Of a stretch of 64,000 nt of DNA, positions 42,521 to 51,813 are shown one piece after another. This stretch comes from CAYWMY01 sp046352935. Its GTDB lineage: Bacteria > Pseudomonadota > Gammaproteobacteria > Steroidobacterales > Steroidobacteraceae. Both the position numbers and the translations under genes were made by a program. The notes under the pieces were generated by a model, which did not search any database, was not told the DNA's origin, and saw only the letters and a list, made by a program, of their open reading frames with translations. The stretch covers positions 62,001 to 126,000 of the forward strand of contig JAXMGR010000012.1 of NCBI GenBank assembly GCA_046352935.1, in the 5' to 3' direction. Each line of letters opens with the position of its first letter. Position 1 is the stretch's first letter.

Positions 42521-42539
42521 CGGCCCGAAGATCGGGCCG
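42521..42539 (+). other. Hairpin between fabG and acpP
   Basis: An 8-bp stem (CGGCCCGA with TCGGGCCG) around a 3-nt loop begins right after the fabG stop. A TTTTT tract appears only 12 nt later, so it is not a textbook terminator; it may reduce read-through or protect the upstream mRNA end. acpP downstream has its own promoter element. Confidence 0.45.
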
Positions 42540-42609
42540 AAGACGAGGATTTTTCAGGAAAAACAGTCACAAGAGGCGTTCTTCGCTGGCGGGGCGGGGT
42601 GGGTTCCCA

Positions 42610-42615
42610 TAAAAT
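42610..42615 (+). promoter_or_regulatory. -10 element of acpP
   Basis: TAAAAT (five of six) lies 60 nt before the acpP ATG. No good -35 is visible at 17 bp. A separate strong start for acpP is expected because ACP is needed in far larger amounts than FabD or FabG. Confidence 0.45.
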
Positions 42616-42674
42616 ACGCGCCCCTGCGGCCGGGAGGCTCGTAGTGGCTTCAATCCACTGAGGACAACAAGACG

Positions 42675-42917
42675 ATGAGCACCGTTGAGGAACGAGTTAA
42701 GAAAATCGTTGCCGAGCAGTTGGGCGTCAAGGAAGGGGAAGTGACGAACGACGCATCTTTCGTCGACGATCTGGGAGCCGACTCGCTCGATACCGTCGAA
42801 CTGGTGATGGCGCTCGAAGAGGAATTCGAGACCGAGATCCCGGACGAGGACGCCGAGAAGATCACCACCGTTCAGCAAGCCATCGACTACATCGTCGAGC
42901 ACCAGAGCAAGGCTTGA
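42675..42917 (+). CDS. acpP: Acyl carrier protein
   Basis: 80-aa acidic carrier. The phosphopantetheine attachment Ser is in DDLGADSLDTVELVMALEEE (about residue 39). The N-terminus STVEERVKKIVAEQLGVKEG and the C-terminal VQQAIDYIVEHQ are standard. It carries growing acyl chains between Fab enzymes. Codon use is noticeably less GC-biased at the 5' end than in neighbours, as is common for a very highly expressed gene. Confidence 0.98.
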   Translation: MSTVEERVKKIVAEQLGVKEGEVTNDASFVDDLGADSLDTVELVMALEEEFETEIPDEDAEKITTVQQAIDYIVEHQSKA

Positions 42918-43000
42918 GTCCCATGACCGCAGGTCCCCGGTGGTCAGCCGGGGATCGGCGGTCTGCTCACCGCCCGCGGTGAGCCGCGCCGGAGCCCCGC

Positions 43001-44245
43001 TTGTCCAAGCGTCGTGTCGTCGTCACCGGTCTGGGCCTCCTGTCTCCGGTGGGATCCACCGTCGAGAGTTCGTGGGCCGCGGTGCTGGCCGGCAGGAGCG
43101 GTATCGGGCCCGTCACGATGTTCGACGCGGGCGAGTTCCCGTGCCGGATCGCGGGCAGCGTCGCGCCGTTCAGCATCGATGAGTACCTGCCCGCTCGCGA
43201 TGCCCGCCGCATGGATCCCTTCATGCAGTACGGGATCGTGGCGGCCCTCCAGGCGTTCCGGGATTCCGGGCTCGAGGTGACCGACGGGAACCGCGAGCGC
43301 ATCGGCGTGAACATGGGCGCAGGCATCGGTGGTCTCCACACCATCGAACAGAGCGTCGAGAAATTTCTCGAGACGCGCTCGCCGAAGAAGGTCTCGCCGT
43401 TCTTCGTTCCGTCCACGATCATCAACCTGATCTCGGGGCACACCTCGATCATGCTGGGCCTGCAGGGTCCCAACCTGGCCGTGGTCACGGCCTGCACGAC
43501 ATCCACGCATGCCGTCGGCCTGGCGCTGCGCTGCATCCAGTACGGCGACGCGGACGTGATGATCGCCGGCGGTGCAGAGATGGGCCAGACGCCGATGTCC
43601 ATGGGCAGTTTCGGCCAGGCGAAGGCGCTGTCGACGCGCAACGACGAACCCGCCCGGGCGAGCCGTCCCTGGGACCGGGATCGCGATGGTTTCGTGCTCG
43701 CCGATGGCGCGGGCGCCATGGTCCTCGAGGAGTACGAACATGCGCGGGCGCGTGGCGCGCGCATCATCGCCGAAGTCGCCGGTTTCGGCATGAGCGGGGA
43801 TGCCCATCACATCACGGCACCGCCGGAGGACGGCGGCGGCGCCCGGCTCGCGATGCGCAATGCGCTGCGTGACGCGGCGCTCGATCCGTCGGCCATCCAG
43901 TACCTCAACGCGCATGCCACCTCGACGCCGCTCGGCGATCTCGCCGAGACGATCGCGATCAAGCGCGCCTTCGGCCCGCACGCTGCGGGACTGGCGGTGA
44001 GTTCCACGAAGTCCGTGACCGGGCACATGCTCGGTGCAGCCGGCGTTGCGGAGGCGATCTTCTCCGTGCTCGCCATCCGCGATCAGGTGGCACCGCCGAC
44101 CATCAATCTGGACCATCCGGGCGACGGCTGCGATCTCGATTACGTGCCGCACACCGCCAGGTCCATGCGCATCGACACGGCGATGTCCAACTCCTTTGGT
44201 TTCGGCGGCACGAACGGTACGCTGATATTCCGCGCGCCGGCCTAG
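43001..44245 (+). CDS. fabF: 3-oxoacyl-[ACP] synthase II
   Basis: 414-aa condensing enzyme elongating acyl-ACP with malonyl-ACP. The catalytic triad is complete: Cys in VTACTTSTHAVG (about residue 165), His in NAHATSTPLGD (about 304), and His in KSVTGHMLGAAG (about 342). FGFGGTNGTLIF closes the protein. The start is a TTG with GGAG 6 nt upstream; no ATG or GTG in frame matches the SKRRVVVTGLG beginning. Confidence 0.96.
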   Translation: MSKRRVVVTGLGLLSPVGSTVESSWAAVLAGRSGIGPVTMFDAGEFPCRIAGSVAPFSIDEYLPARDARRMDPFMQYGIVAALQAFRDSGLEVTDGNRERIGVNMGAGIGGLHTIEQSVEKFLETRSPKKVSPFFVPSTIINLISGHTSIMLGLQGPNLAVVTACTTSTHAVGLALRCIQYGDADVMIAGGAEMGQTPMSMGSFGQAKALSTRNDEPARASRPWDRDRDGFVLADGAGAMVLEEYEHARARGARIIAEVAGFGMSGDAHHITAPPEDGGGARLAMRNALRDAALDPSAIQYLNAHATSTPLGDLAETIAIKRAFGPHAAGLAVSSTKSVTGHMLGAAGVAEAIFSVLAIRDQVAPPTINLDHPGDGCDLDYVPHTARSMRIDTAMSNSFGFGGTNGTLIFRAPA

Positions 44246-44320
44246 GTCCACGCCTGAGTCGGTCGAACTCGTGGTGTGTTCCGCACCTCGGCCGCATGCC
44301 TGCTGCATCCGGAGTCGGCG

Positions 44321-45130
44321 TTGAGCATCTGTCTCGTCAATGGTGAACCCTCGGAGGCCGTGTCCGTCATGGATCGCGGCCTGCAGTATGGGGACGGCCT
44401 CTTCGAGACGGTCGCGGTGCTGGACGGTCGTCCACGGTTCATCGAGAGACACCTGTCGAGGCTGCGGTGTGGTTGCGAACGCCTCGGCGTCCCGGCACCC
44501 GATCCGGAGCGCGTCGCCGGTGAAGTCACCCGGGTCGCGGGGTCGGGCCGTGCGGTCGTCAAGATCATCCTGACACGAGGCGAGGGAGGGCGCGGCTACC
44601 GTCCGGCAGGAGACGCGCGTGTCACGCGGATCTGCCGGCGCTTCGACTGGCCCGTGCACGAGCGCCCCTGGCACGACGTCGGCGTCGAGGTGCGCTGGTG
44701 CCTGACGCGCCTCGCGCTGCAGCCGCTGCTCGCGGGCCTGAAGCACCTGAACCGGCTGGAACAGGTGCTGGCGCGCGCCGAGTGGGACGATCAACAGGTG
44801 CCCGAGGGCCTGATGATGGATGCCGAGGGCTGCGTCGTGTCCGGCACCCAGAGCAACCTGTTCGTGATCCGCGGTGGTGAACTGCAGACGCCGGCCATCG
44901 ATCGATGCGGCGTCGCCGGAGTCGTCCGAGACGCGGTGATCGACGCTGCGCGGCGCGAGGGCGTGGCGGTGCGCGAGTGCCGGCTTGGTGTGCAGGATGT
45001 GCTCGCTGCCGACGAGCTGTTCCTCACGAGTGCCGTCATCGGCGTCTGGCCCGTCGTCGCGCTCGCAACGCAGAACTGGGCCATCGGGCCACTCACGCGT
45101 CGCGCGGGCGAATGGGTGGCGCGATGCTGA
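44321..45130 (+). CDS. pabC: Aminodeoxychorismate lyase
   Basis: 269-aa class IV PLP enzyme making 4-aminobenzoate for folate. CLVNGE and VMDRGLQYGDGLFETVAV (about 14-31) are typical, as are LKHLNRLEQVLARAEW (with the PLP lysine) and SGTQSNLFVIRGGEL. I choose the TTG at 44321, which has GGAG at 6 nt and gives family length; the frame is open to a GTG at 44276. It overlaps mltG by 7 nt, the usual pabC-mltG arrangement. Confidence 0.92.
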   Translation: MSICLVNGEPSEAVSVMDRGLQYGDGLFETVAVLDGRPRFIERHLSRLRCGCERLGVPAPDPERVAGEVTRVAGSGRAVVKIILTRGEGGRGYRPAGDARVTRICRRFDWPVHERPWHDVGVEVRWCLTRLALQPLLAGLKHLNRLEQVLARAEWDDQQVPEGLMMDAEGCVVSGTQSNLFVIRGGELQTPAIDRCGVAGVVRDAVIDAARREGVAVRECRLGVQDVLAADELFLTSAVIGVWPVVALATQNWAIGPLTRRAGEWVARC

Positions 45131-46161
45131 CGCGCCGTCGATGGCTGGGGGCATCCGTCGCGGCCGCGGTCCTGTTGCTGGTGCTGGTCGCGGCTCTCGG
45201 GTTCGAACACTGGCGCCGCGGACCCCTCGCGGGCCTGCGGGCCGACACCGTCGTCATCGTGCCCCAGGGGACCAGTCTCAATGCCGTCGCGCGCCTGCTG
45301 GAAGCCCGGGGCGTCCTGTCAGCATCGCTGCCGTTCGTGGTGCTCGGTCGCCTCGAGGCTGCCAGTTCGCGGCTGAAGGCCGGCGAATATGCGTTGCGTG
45401 CCGGCAGTTCTCCGCAGGACGTGCTCGAGCTGTTCGTGTCGGGCCAGGTCGTGGCGCACCGCGTGACGCTGCTCGAGGGCTGGACCTTCCAGCAGGCCGT
45501 GGCGGCGGTGCGGGCGCACGAGGCGGTCGAGAAGACGGCGGCGGGCGGGGACCCGGTCGCGCTCGCGGCGGCGCTCGGCCGCCCGGATGGCGGAGTGGAG
45601 GGACGCCTGTTCCCGGATACGTACACCTTTCCCCGCGGTACCACGGACGTCGAACTGCTGCGGCGGGCGGCGACGGCTCTCGATGACCGGCTGCAGCGTG
45701 CCTGGCGGGAGCGCGCCGAGGGACTGCCGCTGGCATCACCCGCCGAAGCGCTGGTGCTGGCCTCGCTCGTGGAGAAGGAAACCGCGGTGGACGACGAGCG
45801 GCCGCTGGTCGCTGGCGTCTTCGTGAACCGCCTGCGACTCGGCATGCGCCTGCAGACCGACCCGGCCGTGATCTACGGGATGGGGGCCGCGTTCGACGGG
45901 AATCTGCGGCGCCAGGACCTGCGGCGTGACACACCGTACAACACCTATACGCGCGCGGGCCTCCCGCCCACGCCGATCGCGCTGCCGGGTGCGGCTTCGA
46001 TCGTCGCCGCCACGCGACCGGCCAGTACCGGTGCGCTGTATTTCGTGGCGAGCGGGCAGGGCGATGGCAGGCACCGATTCGCGTCGACGCTTGCGGAGCA
46101 TAATCGCAATGTCGCGTCCTACCTCGCGACGCTGCGAAGTTCCGGGGAAGACAGGCCGTGA
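45124..46161 (+). CDS. mltG: Endolytic murein transglycosylase
   Basis: 345-aa membrane-anchored lytic transglycosylase (YceG family) that cuts nascent glycan strands and sets their length. One N-terminal membrane segment lies at about 8-28 (LGASVAAAVLLLVLVAALGF). A LysM-like part follows. The catalytic Glu is in LASLVEKETAV (about residue 220), followed by VFVNRLRLGMRLQTDPAVIYG and YNTYTRAGLPPTPI. It overlaps pabC and tmk. Confidence 0.95.
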   Translation: MLTRRRWLGASVAAAVLLLVLVAALGFEHWRRGPLAGLRADTVVIVPQGTSLNAVARLLEARGVLSASLPFVVLGRLEAASSRLKAGEYALRAGSSPQDVLELFVSGQVVAHRVTLLEGWTFQQAVAAVRAHEAVEKTAAGGDPVALAAALGRPDGGVEGRLFPDTYTFPRGTTDVELLRRAATALDDRLQRAWRERAEGLPLASPAEALVLASLVEKETAVDDERPLVAGVFVNRLRLGMRLQTDPAVIYGMGAAFDGNLRRQDLRRDTPYNTYTRAGLPPTPIALPGAASIVAATRPASTGALYFVASGQGDGRHRFASTLAEHNRNVASYLATLRSSGEDRP

Positions 46162-46796
46162 AGGGAAGGCTGATCACGATCGAGGGCATCGAAGGTGTCG
46201 GCAAGTCCACCCAGCGTGAGGCAATCGCCGCGTGGCTCACGGCCTCGGGTGCCGAGGTTGTCGCCACGCGGGAGCCCGGCGGGACGCCGCTCGCCGAACA
46301 GGTACGTCGCCTCGTGCTCGAACACGGCAGCGAGGTCGTGAGCGGCCGCAGCGAGCTGCTGCTGATGTTCGCCGCGCGCTCGATCCACCTGGACAACTGC
46401 ATCCGTCCGGCGCTGCGACGCGGCGCGGTGGTGCTGTGCGACCGCTTCACGGACGCGACCTACGCCTACCAGGGCGCCGGCCGCGGGGTGCCGATGGATC
46501 ACATCTCCGCGCTCGAACGCATCACGCAGGACGACCTGCGGCCGGACCTGACCCTCCTGTTCGACTGCCCCGTCGAAGTTGCCCTGCGGCGCATGCGGGA
46601 CCGGGGTACGGGCAGCGACCGGTTCGAGACCGAGCAGGCCGGATTCTTCGAACGCGTACGACGGGAATACCTGAGGCGGGCCGCGGTCGACCCGGCGCGC
46701 TTCCGCGTGATCGACGCGGCGCCGGAAGCGGCAGTCGTGTACCAGTCGGTCGTACGGGTCCTGCAGGATGCCTGGGCCGGCTGGAGCGCTGGTTGA
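46158..46796 (+). CDS. tmk: Thymidylate kinase
   Basis: 212-aa P-loop kinase converting dTMP to dTDP. The P-loop is EGIEGVGKSTQ (about 9-19), the DR motif is in CDRFTDATYAYQGAGRG (about 95), and the LID region is RRMRDRGTGSDRFE. The GTG start overlaps the mltG stop (GTGA), and the stop overlaps the holB ATG. This fits the conserved mltG-tmk-holB order. Confidence 0.96.
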   Translation: MKGRLITIEGIEGVGKSTQREAIAAWLTASGAEVVATREPGGTPLAEQVRRLVLEHGSEVVSGRSELLLMFAARSIHLDNCIRPALRRGAVVLCDRFTDATYAYQGAGRGVPMDHISALERITQDDLRPDLTLLFDCPVEVALRRMRDRGTGSDRFETEQAGFFERVRREYLRRAAVDPARFRVIDAAPEAAVVYQSVVRVLQDAWAGWSAG

Positions 46797-47752
46797 TGGA
46801 TGCGGGTGACTCCCTGTCCTGGCTCGCGACACCGCGGAGTCAGTTGCGTGCGGCGAGGGATGCGGATCGACTGCCGCATGCCGTCCTGCTCCTCGGGCCG
46901 CCGGGCATCGGCAAGCTCGAACTGGCGCGCTGGCTCGCGTCGCTCGTGCTCTGCACGGCGCCAGCAGGGCCCTGCGGTGGCTGTGCCGGCTGCGAACTGT
47001 TCGCGGCCGGCAACCATCCCGACCTGACGGTCTGCGGATTGCTCGAGGACGCTGCTTCGATCAAAGTGGAACAGATCCGTGCGCTGATCGAGGCCATGAC
47101 GCTCAAGAGTTATCTGGGCGGCTACAAGGTCGCGATCCTCTCTCCTGCGGACCGGATGAATACCAGCTCCTTCAATGCCTTGCTGAAGCTTCTCGAGGAG
47201 CCACCCGATCAGACCCTGCTGATCCTCACCACCGTACGACTCGATGCCATCCCGGTCACCGTGGCCAGCCGCTGCCAACGGCTCCCCATCGCTGTGCCCG
47301 CACCACCACAGGCGCTGGCGTGGCTCGAGGCCCGCAAGCCGGGCACCGACTGGGCACTGCCGCTCGCCTTGGCCGCGGGTGTGCCAGCCCGCGCGCTTGT
47401 GCTCGAGGAACAGGGCGTCCGGCAGCTCTTCGACGAGGTCGCGGCGACCGTGGCGGGCCGCTCACTGGATGTCGTGGCGGCCGCCGCGCACTGGGTCGAA
47501 GACCGTCCCGCGGAGAGACTGCGGTGTCTCGAACAATGTCTCGTGGCGCTCGTGCGATCGGCATTCGGCAGTGATCCAGTTAACAATAGCCATCGCTTCG
47601 GCTTGCCAACTTCGGGTAGGCTTCCTGATATTAGGACGCTCATTCACCTGATCGACGCCACGCGTGAGGCGCTGGCCCGTCTGGAGGGCCAGCTCAACCT
47701 TCAGCTCATGCTGGAGGCCCTGCTGGTGCGGGTGAAGTCCGCTTTCACTTGA
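46796..47752 (+). CDS. holB: DNA polymerase III delta-prime subunit
   Basis: 318-aa clamp-loader subunit. A Walker-A-like GPPGIGKLELARWL (about 34) is followed by a zinc module (CTAPAGPCGGCAGC). Segments PADRMNTSSFNALLKLLEEPP and the SRC sensor motif VTVASRCQRLPI are typical of delta-prime. It works in the DnaX complex that loads the sliding clamp. The start overlaps tmk by 1 nt. Confidence 0.95.
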   Translation: MDAGDSLSWLATPRSQLRAARDADRLPHAVLLLGPPGIGKLELARWLASLVLCTAPAGPCGGCAGCELFAAGNHPDLTVCGLLEDAASIKVEQIRALIEAMTLKSYLGGYKVAILSPADRMNTSSFNALLKLLEEPPDQTLLILTTVRLDAIPVTVASRCQRLPIAVPAPPQALAWLEARKPGTDWALPLALAAGVPARALVLEEQGVRQLFDEVAATVAGRSLDVVAAAAHWVEDRPAERLRCLEQCLVALVRSAFGSDPVNNSHRFGLPTSGRLPDIRTLIHLIDATREALARLEGQLNLQLMLEALLVRVKSAFT

Positions 47753-47758
47753 GCAGCG

Positions 47759-48136
47759 ATGACTGAGGAGACCTTTCGGGTGAAGACGCGCGCGCCATCG
47801 GCCAAGCCCGGGCTGCTCACGCTCACCATCAAGGACAAGAGCGCTCTGTATCTCGCCTACATGCCGTTCGTCCGGAACGGCGGCCTCTTCATCCCGACCA
47901 ATAGCAACTACCGGCTCGGTGACGAGGTGTTCATGCTGCTGAACCTGATGGGCGAGGACGAAAAGCTGCCCGTCGCCGGACGCGTCATCTGGGTGACGCC
48001 GAAGGGTGCGCAGGGCAAGCGGACCGCGGGTATCGGCGTACAGTTCAGCGATCAGGACCGCGGCATGACCCAGAAGAAGATCGAGGCCTACCTGGCCGGC
48101 GCGCTGGGTGGCGACAAACCGACCCACACCATGTAG
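47759..48136 (+). CDS. pilZ: Type IV pilus PilZ-domain protein
   Basis: 125-aa stand-alone PilZ protein. The KSALYLAYMPFVRNGGLFIPT segment and VAGRVIWVTPKG...GIGVQFSD match PilZ of pseudomonads, which lies in the same tmk-holB-pilZ order. The RxxxR and D/NxSxxG motifs needed to bind cyclic di-GMP are missing, as in true PilZ. It probably supports type IV pilus extension through pilus-assembly regulators. It converges on the next gene. Confidence 0.9.
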   Translation: MTEETFRVKTRAPSAKPGLLTLTIKDKSALYLAYMPFVRNGGLFIPTNSNYRLGDEVFMLLNLMGEDEKLPVAGRVIWVTPKGAQGKRTAGIGVQFSDQDRGMTQKKIEAYLAGALGGDKPTHTM

Positions 48137-48172
48137 CGGGCGCACGGGGCCGCCTGCCGGCCTCCGGGCCGC

Positions 48173-49237
48173 TCAGCTTCCCCTGATCCGGGCCGCTTCG
48201 TTGCCGGCGAGTCCGCCGCGCAGGACGTATGCGTCGAACCCGCGTTCCGACAGCAGGAACGCCCCCGCCGAACTCCGCCGCCCCGTGTCGCACACGACGA
48301 CGTACGGAATGTTCCTGTCCAGGGTCTTGAGCTTCAGGCGGATGAAATACAGCGGGATGTTGACCGATCCCTCGATCCGCGAGTTCTCGAACTCGCTCGG
48401 CAGGCGCACGTCCAGCCACTGCCCCCCGCGGGCGACGGTCTCGGCGGCCTCTGCATAGTCCACCCAGTGGAGCATGGGCTCGTTGAACAGGCGGCGGAAG
48501 TCGTCCTTGCCGAGCCGCATCAGCGAGCCGTCGGTGAGCATGGTCACGGTGGCATTGCGCTTGGCCTCGGAGATCAGCGCTTCTTCGCCGAAGGTGTCGC
48601 CGACGCCGAGTTCGGCGAGCCGGATGCCCTCGCGGTTCAACGGTGTTTCGCGCGTCACCACGCAGCGACCGGAGGTGATGGCGTAGAAATAGTCGCCATC
48701 ATCGCCCTGCTTGATGATGACCTCGCCGGCGCGCGTGTTCACACGCTGCATGCGCAGGAAGATCGCCTGCAGGTTGGCCGGTGGAATGCGGTGGAACGCC
48801 TTCGTCTGCAGCAGGGTCGTCATCCAGTCGTCGCCGGCCTGCGCACCCTCCTGCCCGAGTTCGCCGACCTCGTAGGTGCCGGTCTGGTCCCAGGTCAGCA
48901 GCACGTCGAGCAGGTCGCTGTCGATCGCGATGTAGTCGATGTCCGTGAGCGCGCGAGCCGTGAACCTGCGGGGCTGGCTGGGACCGATGGGATTGCGTGC
49001 CTCGCTGGAACCGGCTCGGACGATCGCGACGGTCTGTTCTCCAGCGCAGAGTTCCAGGTCGCCGGCGACGAGGTAATACGTCTTCTTGTCGGTGTCGCCC
49101 TCCTTGAACAGGATGCGGCCGGCCTCGAGCGTGCGCAGCACCGTCTTGCGCGCCAGCGCGTTGAGGTTCTCCGACTTGAGTCCGTCCAGAGGCGAGAAAG
49201 ACCGCAGTACTGAGCGGTCCAGCGGCTTACCTTCCAT
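48173..49237 (-). CDS. Tandem cyclic-nucleotide-binding domains fused to rhodanese
   Basis: 354-aa cytoplasmic protein with three parts. A divergent cNMP-like domain spans about 10-115 (RILFKEGDTDKKTYYLVAGDLEL). A better cNMP domain spans about 140-250, with phosphate-cassette residues Glu and Arg in FGEEALISEAKRNATV. A C-terminal rhodanese spans about 262-350, with active-site Cys in VCDTGRRSSAG. It has no DNA-binding helix, so it is not a Crp-type regulator. It may be a nucleotide-gated sulfurtransferase. Ligand and role are unknown; it sits convergent to pilZ. Confidence 0.85.
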   Translation of the reverse strand: MEGKPLDRSVLRSFSPLDGLKSENLNALARKTVLRTLEAGRILFKEGDTDKKTYYLVAGDLELCAGEQTVAIVRAGSSEARNPIGPSQPRRFTARALTDIDYIAIDSDLLDVLLTWDQTGTYEVGELGQEGAQAGDDWMTTLLQTKAFHRIPPANLQAIFLRMQRVNTRAGEVIIKQGDDGDYFYAITSGRCVVTRETPLNREGIRLAELGVGDTFGEEALISEAKRNATVTMLTDGSLMRLGKDDFRRLFNEPMLHWVDYAEAAETVARGGQWLDVRLPSEFENSRIEGSVNIPLYFIRLKLKTLDRNIPYVVVCDTGRRSSAGAFLLSERGFDAYVLRGGLAGNEAARIRGS

Positions 49238-49344
49238 GCGTCTTGTTCATCGAATGGCAGGAGGGCGGTGTTTCAGCAGTGTGTACTGCGCTCGAATCCT
49301 ACCATGAGGCATTGATCGGCCGGCATGCCACATCGTGCCGTGGC

Positions 49345-50376
49345 TCACGTCCCGGTGCATCCGGGCGGTTCATCCGGCGGCAGCAGGACGATGCGTCCGT
49401 GCACCTGCCTCCCTTCCAGCGCACGCAGGGCGCGTGAGGCGTCGGCGAGCGGATGGCACTCCGAGACGACCGGCCGCAGATGGCCGGCCGCGGTCCAGAC
49501 CGCGAGCTGGCGATCGGCCCGCCGGGCGACTTCGGGATCACGCCGCGCCGCCTCGCCGGCACGTACCCCGAGGATGCCGTAGCCCTTGATGAGCGGCAGA
49601 TTTGCCCTGACGGTACCGATGCGTCCCGAGGCGAAGCCGACGACGAGTACCCGGCCGTTCCATGCCGGCAGTCTCAGTGCCTGTTCGAAGAGATCGCCTC
49701 CGACGGGATCAAAGATCACGTCGACGCCGTCGGGAGCGATGGCACGGACCTGCTCGACCAGCGGGCCGCGGCGATAGTCGACGGTGTGGGCGGCGCCGCG
49801 CGAATGCGCCGCCTCGAGTTTCCCGGGCGAGGAGGCGGCGGCGATGACGCGCGCGCCCAGCAGTCGCGCGATCTCGACCGCCGCGAGGCCGGTGCCGCCG
49901 CCTGCACCGAGCACGAGCACGGTCTCTCCGGCCTGCAGCCGGGCACGGTCCGTCAGCGCGTGCCAGGCGGTATAGGCAGCGATGCGATAACAGGCGCTCT
50001 CCGGCAGCGTGAAGCTTGCGGGTGCGCGGGTGACCGATGCCGCCGGTACGACGGCTTCCGACGCAAACAGGCCGTGATACTGGTTCGCGACGACCCGGTC
50101 TCCGTTGCGGAAACCCGTCGTGCCGGGACCCGTTTCCTCGACGATGCCCGCAGCCTCCATGCCGGGCACGAACGGTGCGGCCACGCGCAGCTGGTACTGA
50201 CCGCGGGTCATCAGCACGTCGGGGAAGTTGACGCCGCTGGCCATGATCCGGAGCCTGAGCTCACCTGGCCCAAGGGCCTGTCGCGGCCAGCGGCGCAGCT
50301 TCACCGCGTCCGGTCCGGTGAGTTCTTCGCAGACGGCGGCCCAGCGCTGGCCGGTCACGGTCTCCGCTTCGTTCAT
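49345..50376 (-). CDS. NADPH:quinone oxidoreductase-type zinc-free alcohol dehydrogenase family protein
   Basis: 343-aa medium-chain dehydrogenase/reductase. The substrate part has GVNFPDVLMTRGQYQ and the Rossmann motif is VLVLGAGGGTGLAAVEIA (about 155-172). VDVIFDPVGGDLFEQALRL follows, as in QOR/crotonyl-CoA-reductase-like proteins. No zinc-binding Cys cluster is seen. It probably uses NADPH to reduce quinones or enones. GGGAGGAGC precedes the ATG. It is divergent from the beta-oxidation genes by 199 nt, a gap in which I see no clear promoter. Confidence 0.88.
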   Translation of the reverse strand: MNEAETVTGQRWAAVCEELTGPDAVKLRRWPRQALGPGELRLRIMASGVNFPDVLMTRGQYQLRVAAPFVPGMEAAGIVEETGPGTTGFRNGDRVVANQYHGLFASEAVVPAASVTRAPASFTLPESACYRIAAYTAWHALTDRARLQAGETVLVLGAGGGTGLAAVEIARLLGARVIAAASSPGKLEAAHSRGAAHTVDYRRGPLVEQVRAIAPDGVDVIFDPVGGDLFEQALRLPAWNGRVLVVGFASGRIGTVRANLPLIKGYGILGVRAGEAARRDPEVARRADRQLAVWTAAGHLRPVVSECHPLADASRALRALEGRQVHGRIVLLPPDEPPGCTGT

Positions 50377-50575
50377 GCTCCTCCCGTACTGTCAGCCCCG
50401 TCGACGCGGCCGCTGCTCTGCCATGAGCCCCTGCGCGGATCCTCGCTGCCGGCGGGACGATAACACCATCGGCGCGCCGGACGCCGCATCGTGCGGGCGG
50501 GCCCGGCGGGCACCCGTGAACGTTCCGCACAGTTGCGGTAAGGTGCCGGGCAGTTGCACGACCAAGGACCGAGTC

Positions 50576-51784
50576 ATGGCGGACGCATTCATCTACGACC
50601 ACGTAAGGACCCCGCGCGGCCGCGGCAAGCCGGACGGCGCGCTGCACGAGATCACACCGATCCAGCTCGCGGCGCAGACGCTCGATGCGCTGCGGCGGCG
50701 GACGGAACTCGACACCGCCCTCGTCGACGATGTCGTCTTGGGCTGCGTGTCCCCGGTCGGCGAGCAGGGCGGCAACATCGCACGCGTGGCGGCGCTGGTC
50801 GCGGGCTATGCCCAGACCGTGGCGGGCCAGCAGCTGAACCGCTTCTGCGCCTCGGGTCTGGAAGCCGTGAACAACGCGGCCGCTCAGGTGATGTCCGGGC
50901 AGAGCGACGCCGTGGTCGCCGGGGGTGTCGAGTCGATGTCGCGTGTCCCCATGGGTTCCGATGGCACGGCCTGGGCTTCCGACCCGGCGGTGGCCTGGCA
51001 GACCTTCGTCGTACCCCAGGGTATCGGCGCCGATCTGATCGCGACGCTCGACGGGTTCTCCCGCAGCGACGTCGACGCCTTTGCCGCCGAGAGCCAGCGG
51101 CGCGCGGCGCAGGCCTGGAACGCGGGCTGGTTCTCGCGCTCCGTGACGCCGGTTCGCGACGTGCTGGGCGAGATCGTGCTCGAGCGCGACGAGCACGTGC
51201 GCGGTGATGTCACCGTCGCGTCGCTCGGAGCACTCAAGGCCGCGTTCGAGATCCCGGGCGAGCAGGCGGGCTTCGACGCCGTTGCCCAGCTCCGCTACCC
51301 GCAGGTCGAGGCAATCCGGCACGTCCACACGGCGGGCAACTCGAGCGGCATCGTCGACGGTGCGGCCGCCGTGCTCGTCGGCAGCCGCCGCTTCGGTACG
51401 CGACTCGGGCGGCCGCCGCGTGCGCGGGTGCGCGCCTTCACATCGATCGGCAGCGAACCCACGATCATGCTCACGGGTCCGGCACTCGTCACCGAGAAGC
51501 TCCTCAAGCGGGCGCGCATGAACCTCGCCGACATCGATCTGTTCGAGGTGAACGAGGCCTTTGCATCCGTGGTCCTGCGTTTCATGCGGCGTTTCGATCT
51601 GCTGCCGGAGAAGGTCAACGTGAACGGCGGCGCGATCGCCATGGGGCACCCGCTCGGCGCGACGGGCGCCATGATCCTGGGCACGGTGCTCGACGAACTG
51701 GAGCGCAGGAACCTGTCCACGGCTCTGGTGACACTGTGCGTGGGTGCCGGCATGGGCACCGCCACGATCATCGAGCGCGTCTGA
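50576..51784 (+). CDS. Acetyl-CoA C-acyltransferase (thiolase)
   Basis: 402-aa thiolase for the last step of beta-oxidation. The nucleophilic Cys is in LNRFCASGLEAVNNA (about residue 90), EVNEAFASVVL and the His in NGGAIAMGHPLGATGAM follow, and the second Cys is in LCVGAGMGTA (about 388). It is 29 nt upstream of the multifunctional FadB-like gene, so the two form a fadA-fadB-type pair. The chain-length range is unknown. Confidence 0.93.
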   Translation: MADAFIYDHVRTPRGRGKPDGALHEITPIQLAAQTLDALRRRTELDTALVDDVVLGCVSPVGEQGGNIARVAALVAGYAQTVAGQQLNRFCASGLEAVNNAAAQVMSGQSDAVVAGGVESMSRVPMGSDGTAWASDPAVAWQTFVVPQGIGADLIATLDGFSRSDVDAFAAESQRRAAQAWNAGWFSRSVTPVRDVLGEIVLERDEHVRGDVTVASLGALKAAFEIPGEQAGFDAVAQLRYPQVEAIRHVHTAGNSSGIVDGAAAVLVGSRRFGTRLGRPPRARVRAFTSIGSEPTIMLTGPALVTEKLLKRARMNLADIDLFEVNEAFASVVLRFMRRFDLLPEKVNVNGGAIAMGHPLGATGAMILGTVLDELERRNLSTALVTLCVGAGMGTATIIERV

Positions 51785-51813
51785 TCCGCGCCGTTCCACG
51801 GGAGTAGCAGCGC

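Noticed and set aside
44905..45123. Upstream extension of the mltG frame
   Set aside because: It runs through pabC in another frame; the ATG at 45124 followed by a clear membrane anchor is the natural start.
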